Shown: positions 42,563-50,828 of the stretch, one piece after another | Position numbering within the stretch: the stretch's first letter is position 1 | Layout of the letters: the number at the start of each line of letters is the position of its first letter | From: SMWN01 sp965261165 | GTDB taxonomy: Bacteria; Pseudomonadota; Gammaproteobacteria; Eutrophobiales; Eutrophobiaceae | DNA length: 64,000 nt | Assembly: GCA_965261165.1 (NCBI GenBank) | Contig: OZ253445.1 | Coordinates: 496,001 to 560,000, forward strand | Direction: 5' to 3' | Program-made: the position numbers and the translations under genes | Notes under the pieces: generated by a model | The model's input: only the letters and a program-made list of their open reading frames with translations | The model's database searches: none | What the model was told of the DNA's origin: nothing

Positions 42563-44344
42563 ATGACAAAAGATCTACACGAACTTGCAAGAAAATATGC
42601 CCGGAAAATGATTGATCGGGATAGCTATCGCAAATCCAGAAGCGAGCTAATTAAAGGGATTTGTGCTGGCGAAATTGAGGTTAAAACACGAGAATATTTG
42701 GCTCCTGTCAAAAACTTGCCAGAAGAATTGGCTGAGACAGGGCAGAATATAGTCACCCAGTTTTCTCGCTCTGAAAAAAACACAACAGCATCAGAAAAAC
42801 CAGGGCATCCACCATGGTCAATCAAACAGAAAAACATTCTCATCGGCATGGTGGTTACCTTACTGCTAGCCGTTATCATATTGGCAACCTTATTACTGCC
42901 TATCACTGATGACAGCGCACCAACACAAAAAATAGAAATTCCTGTCGTCAAAAGTAACACGGGGCAAATTCTAATCACTGACTTCATCCAACAGAAAAAC
43001 TGGTCTCAGAACAATATGAAGTCATTTATCACATCGTGGCAATCACTTTCTGAGCAGGATCATTCTGCTACTACAGGGAGCCCTGAGATGAAAAGACTCA
43101 TAAACATTATCTATCAGAGACTTCTGGGTGAACGCGCCTTATTGAGTCTAGGTGATGTTGAAAATGCAGTTGCCAATCAACAATCACTGATTAATTTCGC
43201 CGATGAGTTAGGCATAGATGATGGGCGGCTCACTATTCTCGACCCAGTACCAAAAATTGTTGATATTGATGTTGAGGTCGAAGAAGTGTCTATCCAGACA
43301 ACACCAGACTCAAATATAGGAACTATGGCTGAAGCTACAAACGGAATTGAAGAGAGTTTCATGGTCAATGAAGAACCTCTAAATTCATTAACAGAAGAAC
43401 CAATAGAAGAAGAACCAATAGAAGAAGAACCAATAGAAACCATCGTTGCAACAAATGATCAAAGCGAATCGTCACCTGCGTTTACCACAGAGCCTATTGA
43501 TGTTGATGTCGAGGAAAACACCGCGAAAGAAATTCCAAAAGACGCAACTATGCTTGAGCCAGAAGAAACAAAAATAATCGCCCGGAAATCGATGAATAAA
43601 GCCGCGTGCAAAACCTCACTTGTGAAAAGCCGCAAACCTTTTTGTCAAGATAGAATCGAAGGTGCTGGTAATGGCCCAAAAATGGTTGTGATCCGCAGCG
43701 GGAAATTTACCATGGGTGGAAAGGAAAAAACTGAACAACCTGTCCATACAGTCACAATAAATTCACCCTTCGCGATGTCGGTTCATGAAATATCATTTGG
43801 TGAATACGAGATTTTCTGCCAGTCAGAAAATCTGAGTTGCCCAAAACAGCCTTGGCTTGGCAAAGATTATCCTGTCGTCAATGTCAGTCACAGTGATGCT
43901 ATCTCCTACACTGAATGGTTAAGTCAAAAAACAGAACAATTATACAGGTTACCAACTGAAGCAGAATGGGAATATGCTGCTAGGGCAGGAACAAAAACGG
44001 AATACCCTTTTGGCGATAAAATCCTGATCACCGATGCAGTATTCTCGGCTAAGAAAAAACTTTCAGCTCCCTTACCGAAGACTGATCGTTCTATCAACAG
44101 AAACAAGTTCCGTCTATATCACATGGTAGGTAATATACGGGAGTGGGTAGCCGATAGCTGGCATGATGGATACTCTGGCGCTCCCGAGGATGGACGTGTG
44201 CGCGTTTCTGATGTAAATGAGTTCGTTGTTCGTGGTGGCTCCTACACTGATTCTTCTAATGCATTGAGATCTGGAGCCAGAGAGAAGCTATCATCCGCCG
44301 ACAAATACACTGGCTTCCGAGTACTTCAGGAACTCTCCGAATAA
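42563..44344 (+). CDS. Membrane-anchored SUMF/FGE-like domain protein
   Basis: 593 residues, ATG 42563, 50 bases after the kinase gene. Residues 1-45 carry a helical motif (KMIDRDSYRKSRSELIKGI) resembling the N-terminus of the kinase. One membrane helix lies at about 90-112, followed by a helical and acidic linker with a triple 15-base repeat read as EEPIEEEPIEEEPIE. An FGE-sulfatase domain occupies about 372-593 (MVVIRSGKFTMGG, YRLPTEAEWEYAARAG, VGNIREWVADSW, VRGGSYTDSSNALRSGAR, GFRVL). The catalytic cysteines of true FGE are absent, so binding rather than catalysis is likely. Both this protein and the kinase have a pair of Cys just before the FGE-like domain. It is the probable partner of the kinase. 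Confidence 0.9.
   Translation: MTKDLHELARKYARKMIDRDSYRKSRSELIKGICAGEIEVKTREYLAPVKNLPEELAETGQNIVTQFSRSEKNTTASEKPGHPPWSIKQKNILIGMVVTLLLAVIILATLLLPITDDSAPTQKIEIPVVKSNTGQILITDFIQQKNWSQNNMKSFITSWQSLSEQDHSATTGSPEMKRLINIIYQRLLGERALLSLGDVENAVANQQSLINFADELGIDDGRLTILDPVPKIVDIDVEVEEVSIQTTPDSNIGTMAEATNGIEESFMVNEEPLNSLTEEPIEEEPIEEEPIETIVATNDQSESSPAFTTEPIDVDVEENTAKEIPKDATMLEPEETKIIARKSMNKAACKTSLVKSRKPFCQDRIEGAGNGPKMVVIRSGKFTMGGKEKTEQPVHTVTINSPFAMSVHEISFGEYEIFCQSENLSCPKQPWLGKDYPVVNVSHSDAISYTEWLSQKTEQLYRLPTEAEWEYAARAGTKTEYPFGDKILITDAVFSAKKKLSAPLPKTDRSINRNKFRLYHMVGNIREWVADSWHDGYSGAPEDGRVRVSDVNEFVVRGGSYTDSSNALRSGAREKLSSADKYTGFRVLQELSE
43393..43437 (+). repeat. Three tandem copies of a 15-base unit in the coding region
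   Basis: gaagaaccaatagaa is repeated three times at 43393-43407, 43408-43422 and 43423-43437, giving an EEPIE repeat in the linker of the SUMF/FGE-like protein. The length preserves the frame. Confidence 0.95.
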
Positions 44345-44412
44345 AATTTTTCCCAATAAAAAATCTTGGGAGCTATCCTAAATTTCAGAGATTACTCAAA
44401 TTCTGGCAAAAG

Positions 44413-44705
44413 AGCCAAACCAACCTGGCTGAAGTCCAGTTTTGCTCGTCACAAAAAACAACCCGCTAAAGAAACGATAATGGATGCCACGTTGATTGAT
44501 GCACAGACCTCGATGAAGAATCAGAAGCAGTAGCGTGATCGGGATATACGCCAGCACCACAAAGGCAATCAGTGGCATTTTGGGATGGGTAGTCAAAGCA
44601 AGCTGATTCATTCGGCAGCGGTAACGCCAGCCAACACATATGTATTCTCGGGCGGATTGTTTGACTGAATATTGTCCAAACTACAATTGGAAAATATTTT
44701 AATCA
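44413..44705 (+). mobile_element. IS5-family transposase relic, copy C
   Basis: In one plus-strand frame the sequence reads AKPTWLKSSFARHKKQPAKE, then IMDATLIDAQTSMKNQKQ, a TAG stop, then RDRDIRQHHKGNQWHFGMG and KLIHSAAVTPANTYV. These match the DDE-domain signature blocks of IS5-family transposases (DATxIxAPSSTKN, DPEMHQTxKGNQWHFGMK, HSAAVTPANVHD), with a stop codon and a short deletion after HFGM. The distal part (44648-44703, ttgtttgactgaatattgtcc) recurs in copies A and B. The remainder of the 401-base gap 44345-44745 shows no gene. A 71-codon hydrophobic minus-strand frame is a shadow of the relic. Confidence 0.75.
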
Positions 44706-44745
44706 GACCTTCTCTAAAGTAAATTAGGAATAAAGTAATACTTCC

Positions 44746-45486
44746 ATGAAAAATACCACCGAAAATATTGATCTTAATGAAAATGCCAAGTTTAGTGCGC
44801 TCGCATCTGAGTGGTGGGATCAAGATGGTGAATTACAAACTTTGCATGATATTAACCCGACACGTCTTAGCTACATTGAAAGTCATATTCATTTAACAGA
44901 TAAGAATGTTCTGGACGTTGGTTGTGGCGGAGGCTTCCTGTCAGAAGCCTTATCGTCAAAAGGTGCTTTAGTAACGGGTATTGATATCAGTGAAGAACTA
45001 ATAGAATTAGCCAGCGATCATTCTAAACAATCTAATCTGAATATTTCTTATAGTTGCAGAACGGTTGAGAACTTTTCTTCCGAATACAAACACGCCTTCG
45101 ATATTATCACCTGCATGGAATTACTTGAGCATGTTCCTAAACCAGAATCTATCATTAACGCGTGCATGCATTTGATTAAACCTGGGGGACTACTTTTTTT
45201 ATCAACAATTAACAGAAATTTAAAGGCTTATCTTCAAACTAAAATCGCAGCTGAATATTTACTGAAATTACTCCCTATAGGGACGCATAAATACGCAAAG
45301 TATATTCGCCCATCAGAACTTGCTTCGTGGTGCAGAACATCTGGATTTGAGGTCATTGATATATCAGGCATCTCATACCTCCCTTTCATCAGAAAGTGCC
45401 GCCTAAAGGATGCTCCAGATGTAAATTATATTTTGTGCGCCCAAGCTAATAACCAGGTCAACGCTCTAGTTAACGATAAACCATGA
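44746..45486 (+). CDS. ubiG: Ubiquinone biosynthesis O-methyltransferase
   Basis: SAM-dependent methyltransferase that carries out both O-methylations of ubiquinone synthesis. The 246 residues start in the family manner (ENAKFSALASEWWDQDGELQ, then LHDINPTRLSYI). The SAM site is VLDVGCGGGFLSEAL near residue 54, followed by GIDISEELIELA and TCMELLEHVPKP. The C-terminal KYIRPSELASWCRTSGFE is also typical. It overlaps the following phosphatase gene by four bases (ATGA), so the two are translationally coupled, a common ubiG-gph arrangement in gammaproteobacteria. The IS relic lies immediately upstream. Confidence 0.95.
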   Translation: MKNTTENIDLNENAKFSALASEWWDQDGELQTLHDINPTRLSYIESHIHLTDKNVLDVGCGGGFLSEALSSKGALVTGIDISEELIELASDHSKQSNLNISYSCRTVENFSSEYKHAFDIITCMELLEHVPKPESIINACMHLIKPGGLLFLSTINRNLKAYLQTKIAAEYLLKLLPIGTHKYAKYIRPSELASWCRTSGFEVIDISGISYLPFIRKCRLKDAPDVNYILCAQANNQVNALVNDKP

Positions 45487-46151
45487 TTTCATCCGTCTTT
45501 TTTGATCTTGATGGCACCCTTGCAGACACTGCGCCTGATTTGGCCGCCGCTTTAAACCAGGTACTTCATGAGCAAGGAAAGCCTGCTCTACCATTAGAGT
45601 CAATAAGACTTTCCGTCTCACTAGGTAGCAATGCCATGGTGAAACTGGGGTTTTCAATTGAGGAAGATGACCCTGAATTTGATGGACTTAAGCAACGCTT
45701 TCTTGATATTTATCAGCAACGATTACACCAAGATACACATATTTTCCACGGAATTGATGAAGCCCTTACTTACTTGGAAGAGAAAAATATGGCCTGGGGT
45801 GTGGTAACCAATAAACCAGAATGGCTAACCAATCCTGTCATGGAGCAATTGAAACTTACCCAAAGAGCTGCTTGCGTCATCAGTGGGGATACCACTAAAT
45901 ATCAAAAGCCACATCCGGGCTCAATACTGTACGCTTGTCAGATTACCCAATGCGCCCCTGAAACATCACTTTACGTTGGAGATGCCTTAAGAGATATACA
46001 AGCAGGGCGTGCCGCCGGAATGAAAACATTGACGGCTGACTATGGCTATATCGCCAATAATGAGAATCCAGATGAATGGAATGCCGACGGAAGGATCTCA
46101 AGACCAGAAGAAATCATTGATTGGCTCGATAGAGAGAACAATACTTTCTGA
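45483..46151 (+). CDS. gph: HAD-family phosphoglycolate phosphatase
   Basis: 222-residue HAD phosphatase that removes phosphate from 2-phosphoglycolate, formed during DNA repair or oxygenase reactions. In ubiG-linked members (MupP/Gph group) N-acetylmuramate 6-phosphate is an alternative substrate. Motif I is FFDLDGTLADT at residues 6-16, motif II is the Thr in VVTNKP, motif III is the Lys in KYQKPHPG, and motif IV is YVGDALRDIQAGRAAGM. The start ATG overlaps the ubiG stop. It is convergent with ygfX, 32 bases away. Confidence 0.92.
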   Translation: MISSVFFDLDGTLADTAPDLAAALNQVLHEQGKPALPLESIRLSVSLGSNAMVKLGFSIEEDDPEFDGLKQRFLDIYQQRLHQDTHIFHGIDEALTYLEEKNMAWGVVTNKPEWLTNPVMEQLKLTQRAACVISGDTTKYQKPHPGSILYACQITQCAPETSLYVGDALRDIQAGRAAGMKTLTADYGYIANNENPDEWNADGRISRPEEIIDWLDRENNTF

Positions 46152-46183
46152 ATACCTTGAGTTTCAGCAGCGACAAACACTGG

Positions 46184-46651
46184 TTAGGTCTGTCTCTCGG
46201 GCGAAAAAAATCTCAACCTCACCCTTAAACGCCTACAGGTCGTCTTTGAAATATTATCAGAAGTCAAGATAACGGTTCTCTTGCAGCTGCTTTGCTTGAA
46301 ATTTAAAACGATTAGATGTGTATGCACATATGATTCTGCTAATAGCACAATAGGTATCATTTCACCCTCTTCTTTGCTCCTTGTTTTATCAAGGATGTAC
46401 CACTCATCTTTATCGTTCAGCAATAATTCAGCAGGGTTCCTTTTTGGCAGATAAATCATTTTATAGCTCCAATATGCGAGACTCAGCAAGACCAGTAAAA
46501 ACACAATTGGCAACAGAACCACAGAAATATTTGAAAAATAAATGCAAAGTAATGCGCCAAGATGACAGAAATAAAGCATGGCTATTAGCCATTTTGAAGG
46601 GATTAATAGAAATCTAATGGGCAGTTCAAAATTTGATTTATCTGATGTCAT
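46184..46651 (-). CDS. ygfX: YgfX/CptA-family membrane protein
   Basis: 155 residues from ATG 46651, chosen because AGGAGG lies five bases upstream. Two adjacent membrane helices at about residues 20-65 are followed by a cytoplasmic domain with the family's YILD strand and the terminal signature ILTSDNISKTTCRRLRVRLR. YgfX proteins are encoded next to sdhE (ygfY) in gammaproteobacteria and have been described as the toxin partner or membrane associate of SdhE. Here ygfX is divergent from the sdh operon that contains sdhE, not in the same transcript. Function beyond the family link is uncertain. Confidence 0.8.
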   Translation of the reverse strand: MTSDKSNFELPIRFLLIPSKWLIAMLYFCHLGALLCIYFSNISVVLLPIVFLLVLLSLAYWSYKMIYLPKRNPAELLLNDKDEWYILDKTRSKEEGEMIPIVLLAESYVHTHLIVLNFKQSSCKRTVILTSDNISKTTCRRLRVRLRFFSPERQT

Positions 46652-47123
46652 TAGGCCTCCTTGCCGGATCCCTTGATAGCATAAATTTATTGCGATGCAC
46701 ACTAATTCCACCGAAACAGATAAAATAAGGCCATTCTCAAGACCTTCCCATTACTCAAGACCTTATAAGGATTATTCATCATATCCTAAAAAAGTCCTGA
46801 AAAAACTGCTCAAGGTTGGTTCGCAGATATGCCTTTAGCAGGGCATAAATCATTCATCACCTTTAGAGAGGGGAAGGGAATGAACCTACAGTAACAAATA
46901 TGTTATCTGTAGATGTATTGTGTCTGAATGCTCGATAATGGATAAGTAATAACTAAAAGCCCGCTCATTGAGGGATTTTTATGCTATTGCTGTGACGATT
47001 AAAGGAAAATTCTCGCAAAATGAAACTGTTTCATACAAACTTTATAAAAATAATGATATTGTTTGTACGCTTTATTCAGCGGTTTTGAATGATGTGAAGG
47101 TTTCTAAGAGTATAATTAAAGGC
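46652..47123. promoter_or_regulatory. Gap between ygfX and the sdh operon
   Basis: About 470 bases that must contain the divergent promoters for ygfX and the sdh operon. I see a 17-base tandem duplication at 46731-46764. A TATAAT at 47111-47116 lies only seven bases before the SDHAF4-like ATG at 47124; if used as a -10 it would give a nearly leaderless transcript. No other gene is supported. Confidence 0.4.
46731..46764. repeat. Two-copy tandem duplication, period 17
   Basis: ccattctcaagacctt at 46731-46746 and ccattactcaagacctt at 46748-46764 differ by one inserted base. Confidence 0.82.
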
Positions 47124-47324
47124 ATGGACCAAGAAAATATCGTGGCAGAACAAACTGCGGGGAACACTTTAGAAAGCAAAACATCTGCAAGTGGTGGTGA
47201 CGAGAATAAGAAAATAATTCAGATAGACTCTGAAAAACAAGCAAAAGAAATCGGTGGGCCGAAAGGCCTGGAGCCAACGCGTTATGGTGATTGGGAGAAA
47301 CGTGGCCGTTGTGTTGATTTCTGA
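47124..47324 (+). CDS. SDHAF4-like succinate dehydrogenase assembly factor (DUF1674)
   Basis: Small protein of about 66 residues ending in GGPKGLEPTRYGDWEKRGRC followed by VDF, the complete signature of the DUF1674/SDHAF4 family. In mitochondria this factor binds flavinylated SdhA, limits its auto-oxidation and promotes assembly with SdhB. The rest of the chain is disordered and polar, as usual. I start at ATG 47124 on family length; the frame stays open upstream to 46968 and the true start is uncertain because no strong ribosome-binding site is visible. It lies 119 bases before sdhC on the same strand, so context supports the assignment strongly. Confidence 0.85.
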   Translation: MDQENIVAEQTAGNTLESKTSASGGDENKKIIQIDSEKQAKEIGGPKGLEPTRYGDWEKRGRCVDF

Positions 47325-47443
47325 TGTTTATTTTTTGGGTTTGAAAAAAATACTAATAAATTAAACGACTTAAGTTTCTGTCTTTTTGGGCGAGATGCTT
47401 GGATGACCAGAAATCTAAAAGGCTAAGAAGAGGTAAATACATT

Positions 47444-47833
47444 ATGGCAACGGATAATCGCCCGTTATCGCCACATCTACAAATCTACAAACCACAACTA
47501 ACCTCAGTGTTGTCTATCACGCACCGTGGTACGGGCGTGTTTTTAACAGTAGGTGCATTTTTTTTGACCTGCTGGCTATTAGCACTTGCTCATGGTCCTC
47601 AACATTTTGCACAACTACAAACTCACCTCACCAGTTGGTATGGAAAGTGTTTAGTCTATGCCTTTGTGTTCTCTTTATATTTCCATTTATGCAACGGTAT
47701 ACGTCATTTATTCTGGGATATTGGTCTAGGGCTTGATATTGATGTTGCCTACAAGACAGGTTATACCGTAGTTGCTGGGTCCATCATTCTCACGTTAACT
47801 ACACTTTGCTTGGCAGCTAGAGGGATGGCATGA
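47444..47833 (+). CDS. sdhC: Succinate dehydrogenase cytochrome b556 subunit
   Basis: Membrane anchor of complex II that binds haem b and ubiquinone. The 129 residues from ATG 47444 (MATDNRPLSPHLQIYKPQL) match family length; the open frame extends 15 codons upstream. Landmarks are SITHRGTGV near residue 24 (quinone-site Ser and Arg) and FHLCNGIRHLFWD near residue 80, which carries the haem-ligand His. Three membrane helices are evident. AAGAGG lies about 11 bases upstream of the chosen start. The gene overlaps sdhD by four bases. Confidence 0.95.
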   Translation: MATDNRPLSPHLQIYKPQLTSVLSITHRGTGVFLTVGAFFLTCWLLALAHGPQHFAQLQTHLTSWYGKCLVYAFVFSLYFHLCNGIRHLFWDIGLGLDIDVAYKTGYTVVAGSIILTLTTLCLAARGMA

Positions 47834-48210
47834 GTCTTCAAACCCCGCTTGCTAAAGCTCGTGGCCTTGGCTCAGCAAAATCAGGCACGCATCATTGGAT
47901 TGCACAAAGGTTAACGGCCATTGCACTTATTCCGCTTAGCATCTGGTTCGTATTTTCACTTGCTTGCATGACAGAACTGAGTTACCAGGCAGCCGTTGAA
48001 TGGATTCAATCGCCATTGGTCGCCGTGTTTCTGTTACTTTTTATCATCGCCATGTTCTATCATACACAACTTGGTATGCAAGTTATCATTGAAGATTACA
48101 TTGAATGTAAGGTGACGAAATTCACGGGACTTATCCTCCTTAAACTTGCTTCAATTCTTGCTGGCTTAGCAGCAGCAACAGCCGTTTTAAAGATTTATCT
48201 AGGGTCATAA
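47830..48210 (+). CDS. sdhD: Succinate dehydrogenase membrane anchor subunit
   Basis: Second membrane subunit of complex II, 126 residues with three helices. The early segment GSAKSGTHHWIAQRLTAIAL and the haem-ligand region FYHTQLGMQVIIEDYIE near residue 76 are characteristic. Its ATG overlaps the sdhC stop (ATGA), indicating translational coupling, and it ends six bases before sdhA. With SdhC it fixes the SdhAB dimer to the inner face of the cytoplasmic membrane and passes electrons to ubiquinone. Confidence 0.95.
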   Translation: MSLQTPLAKARGLGSAKSGTHHWIAQRLTAIALIPLSIWFVFSLACMTELSYQAAVEWIQSPLVAVFLLLFIIAMFYHTQLGMQVIIEDYIECKVTKFTGLILLKLASILAGLAAATAVLKIYLGS

Positions 48211-48216
48211 AAAAAT

Positions 48217-50004
48217 ATGTCCAATCAATACGAAATCATTGAGCATGAATATGATGTGGTCGTTGTCGGTGCAGGGGGCGCAGGTTTGCGCGCGACCTTT
48301 GGCATGGCCGAAAAAGGGCTGAAGACAGCCTGTCTAACAAAAGTCTTTCCAACACGAAGCCATACGGTTGCAGCACAGGGCGGCATGAGTGCATCCCTTG
48401 GTAATATGGGTGAAGATGATTGGCGCTGGCATATGTACGATACCGTCAAAGGTTCAGACTGGCTGGGCGATCAAGATGCGATTGAATACATGTGTCGTGA
48501 AGCCGTTCCTTCAGTGATTGAACTGGAGCACCAAGGCGTCCCCTTTTCAAGAACGGAAGAAGGAAAAATATATCAACGTCCTTTTGGTGGCATGACCACT
48601 AATTATGGTGAAGGTATCGCACAGAGAACCTGCGCAGCTGCCGACAGAACAGGTCATGCGATTCTTCATGCTCTATACCAACAATCACTCAAGCATAAAG
48701 CCGAATTTTTTATCGAATACTTTGCGCTAGATTTGCTCATAGATGATGATGTCTGCCGTGGAGTACTTGCCTGGAACCTAGCTGAAGGCAAGCTACATTT
48801 ATTTCGTGCACACAGTGTCTGCATGGCAACTGGTGGCTATGGCCGTTCCTATTTTTCATGCACCTCGGCGCATACCTGTACTGGTGATGGCAATGCCATG
48901 GTGCTGCGTGCCGGCCTACCCTTACAAGATATGGAGTTCATTCAGTTCCATCCTACAGGCATCTACGGCTCTGGCTGTTTAATCACCGAAGGCTGTCGTG
49001 GTGAAGGTGGTTATCTAACCAACTCTGAAGGTGAACGTTTTATGGAACGTTATGCGCCCTCCGCTAAAGACCTGGCTTCACGCGATGTAGTCAGTCGTTC
49101 TATGACCATGGAAATTCGTGAAGGACGCGGCGTTGGTCCAGAGAAAGATCATATCTTTCTGCATCTCGAACATTTAGGCCCTGAAGTTATCAACGAACGA
49201 CTTCCTGGTATCGCTGAATCAGCCAAAATTTTTGCTGGTGTTGATGTCAGTAAAGAACCTATCCCTGTGATTCCTACGGTTCACTACAACATGGGTGGTA
49301 TCCCAACGAATCATCAAGGACAGGTTGTGACGCTAAAAGATGGTGACCCGGATGCTGTGGTTGATGGTTTAATGGCTATTGGTGAATGTGCTTGCGTCTC
49401 TGTCCACGGAGCAAATCGGCTTGGCTCAAATTCATTACTAGATTTGATTGTCTTCGGTCGTGCCGCAGCTATTTACGCTGCTGAAAATATTAAACCGAGC
49501 ACACTTCATAAAGAAATGCCAGAAGAAACAACCAATAAGCTAGTTGAAAAATTTGATCGCGTAAGAAATGCCAACGGTTCAAGAGCTACTGCTGATATTA
49601 GAAATGAAATGCAACGCATCATGCAAAACAATGCTGCCGTATTCCGCACTGGCAAAGTCATGCAAGAAGGGATCGATCTGTTGGCAGAAACTTCAAAATC
49701 TTTTGCCGATGTAAAAATAGACGACCGTTCCATGGTGTGGAATACGGATCTTGTTGAAACATTAGAGCTGAAAAATCTTCTACAGTGCGCCACGGTCAGT
49801 ATCGTTGGTGCTGAAAACCGCAAAGAAAGCCGCGGCGGACATGCGCGAGAAGATTTCGCAGATCGTGATGATGAAAACTGGATGAAACATACACTAACCT
49901 GGCTGAACGATGACTACAAAGTGTCATTCGACTACCGTCCAGTTCATATGTACACACTATCCGACGAAGTTGAAGTATTTCCACCGAAGGAACGCGTTTA
50001 CTAA
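48217..50004 (+). CDS. sdhA: Succinate dehydrogenase flavoprotein subunit
   Basis: Catalytic subunit that oxidises succinate to fumarate in the TCA cycle, 595 residues. The FAD-binding start is VVVGAGGAGLRATFG. The His that covalently carries FAD lies in RSHTVAAQGGMSASLGN near residue 47, and substrate-binding and catalytic residues fall in TGIYGSGCLITEGCRGEGG and HGANRLGSNSLLDLIVFGRA. Length and all motifs are standard. It belongs to the tightly packed run sdhC-sdhD-sdhA-sdhB-sdhE. Two factors linked to its flavinylation or assembly (SdhE and the SDHAF4-like protein) are encoded at either end of the same operon. Confidence 0.98.
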   Translation: MSNQYEIIEHEYDVVVVGAGGAGLRATFGMAEKGLKTACLTKVFPTRSHTVAAQGGMSASLGNMGEDDWRWHMYDTVKGSDWLGDQDAIEYMCREAVPSVIELEHQGVPFSRTEEGKIYQRPFGGMTTNYGEGIAQRTCAAADRTGHAILHALYQQSLKHKAEFFIEYFALDLLIDDDVCRGVLAWNLAEGKLHLFRAHSVCMATGGYGRSYFSCTSAHTCTGDGNAMVLRAGLPLQDMEFIQFHPTGIYGSGCLITEGCRGEGGYLTNSEGERFMERYAPSAKDLASRDVVSRSMTMEIREGRGVGPEKDHIFLHLEHLGPEVINERLPGIAESAKIFAGVDVSKEPIPVIPTVHYNMGGIPTNHQGQVVTLKDGDPDAVVDGLMAIGECACVSVHGANRLGSNSLLDLIVFGRAAAIYAAENIKPSTLHKEMPEETTNKLVEKFDRVRNANGSRATADIRNEMQRIMQNNAAVFRTGKVMQEGIDLLAETSKSFADVKIDDRSMVWNTDLVETLELKNLLQCATVSIVGAENRKESRGGHAREDFADRDDENWMKHTLTWLNDDYKVSFDYRPVHMYTLSDEVEVFPPKERVY

Positions 50005-50036
50005 TTTAAATAATTAGATCGAGAGACATAAAGATT

Positions 50037-50819
50037 ATGGCTGAATTTAAACTTCCAAAGAATTCAAAAGTTGAAAAGGGGAAAACTTTTGATGCTGCTG
50101 CTGATGCAAGAAATAAAAGAATATTTCATGTTTATCGTTGGGAGCCTGATTCCGATGATAACCCAAGAATGGATACTTATAAAATTGATCTGGACAAGTG
50201 CGGGCCGATGGTACTTGATGCCATCATCTATATCAAAAATGAAATCGATCCAACCCTGACATTCCGTCGTTCATGTCGAGAAGGCATTTGTGGTTCCTGC
50301 TCAATGAATATTGGCGGAACAAATACGCTGGCCTGCACAACGGCCATTGAAGATTACAAAGGCGCTATCAAAATTTACCCCTTACCACATATGTCAGTGA
50401 TTAAAGATTTAGTCTCAGATATGACAAATTTTTATGCGCAATATGCTTCTGTGAAGCCATGGATGCAGACTCAATCGCCTCCCCCGCCTGATCGTGAACG
50501 CCTGCAATCTAAAGAAGAGCGCAAAGAACTGGATGGACTCTATGAATGTATCCTTTGTGCCTGTTGTTCTACCAGTTGCCCTAGTTACTGGTGGAACAGT
50601 GATCGCTACTTAGGCCCAGCAACTTTATTACAGGCCTATCGTTGGGTCGCAGATAGTCGTGATGAAAATACTGGTGAACGTCTTGATGAGCTTGAAGATC
50701 CATTCAAATTGTATCGTTGCCATACCATCATGAACTGTACGAATACTTGTCCGAAAGGATTGAATCCAGCCAAGGCAATCGGTGAAATTAAAAAACTGCT
50801 AGTTGAACGAACTGTATAG
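50037..50819 (+). CDS. sdhB: Succinate dehydrogenase iron-sulfur subunit
   Basis: Electron-transfer subunit of complex II, 260 residues. The [2Fe-2S] ligands are CREGICGSC plus the later Cys in TLAC; the [4Fe-4S] and [3Fe-4S] ligands are in CILCACCSTSCP and CHTIMNCTNTCPKG. It starts 32 bases after sdhA, with a GAGAGA ribosome-binding region, and ends 9 bases before sdhE. A slightly extended N-terminus (FKLPKNSKVEKGKTFDAAAD) precedes the ferredoxin domain, as seen in other proteobacterial versions. Confidence 0.97.
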   Translation: MAEFKLPKNSKVEKGKTFDAAADARNKRIFHVYRWEPDSDDNPRMDTYKIDLDKCGPMVLDAIIYIKNEIDPTLTFRRSCREGICGSCSMNIGGTNTLACTTAIEDYKGAIKIYPLPHMSVIKDLVSDMTNFYAQYASVKPWMQTQSPPPPDRERLQSKEERKELDGLYECILCACCSTSCPSYWWNSDRYLGPATLLQAYRWVADSRDENTGERLDELEDPFKLYRCHTIMNCTNTCPKGLNPAKAIGEIKKLLVERTV

Positions 50820-50828
50820 GAACATTGT

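Noticed and set aside
36434..44344. Type VI secretion locus
   Set aside because: FHA, PP2C and kinase genes suggest it, but no sheath, baseplate, Hcp, VgrG or ClpV genes are present in the window.
42563..44344. Active formylglycine-generating enzyme or sulfatase activator
   Set aside because: The catalytic cysteines are missing in both SUMF-like domains and no sulfatase gene is nearby.
44396..44611. 71-codon hydrophobic minus-strand protein
   Set aside because: It is antisense to the IS5-type transposase relic, whose plus-strand signature motifs explain the sequence.
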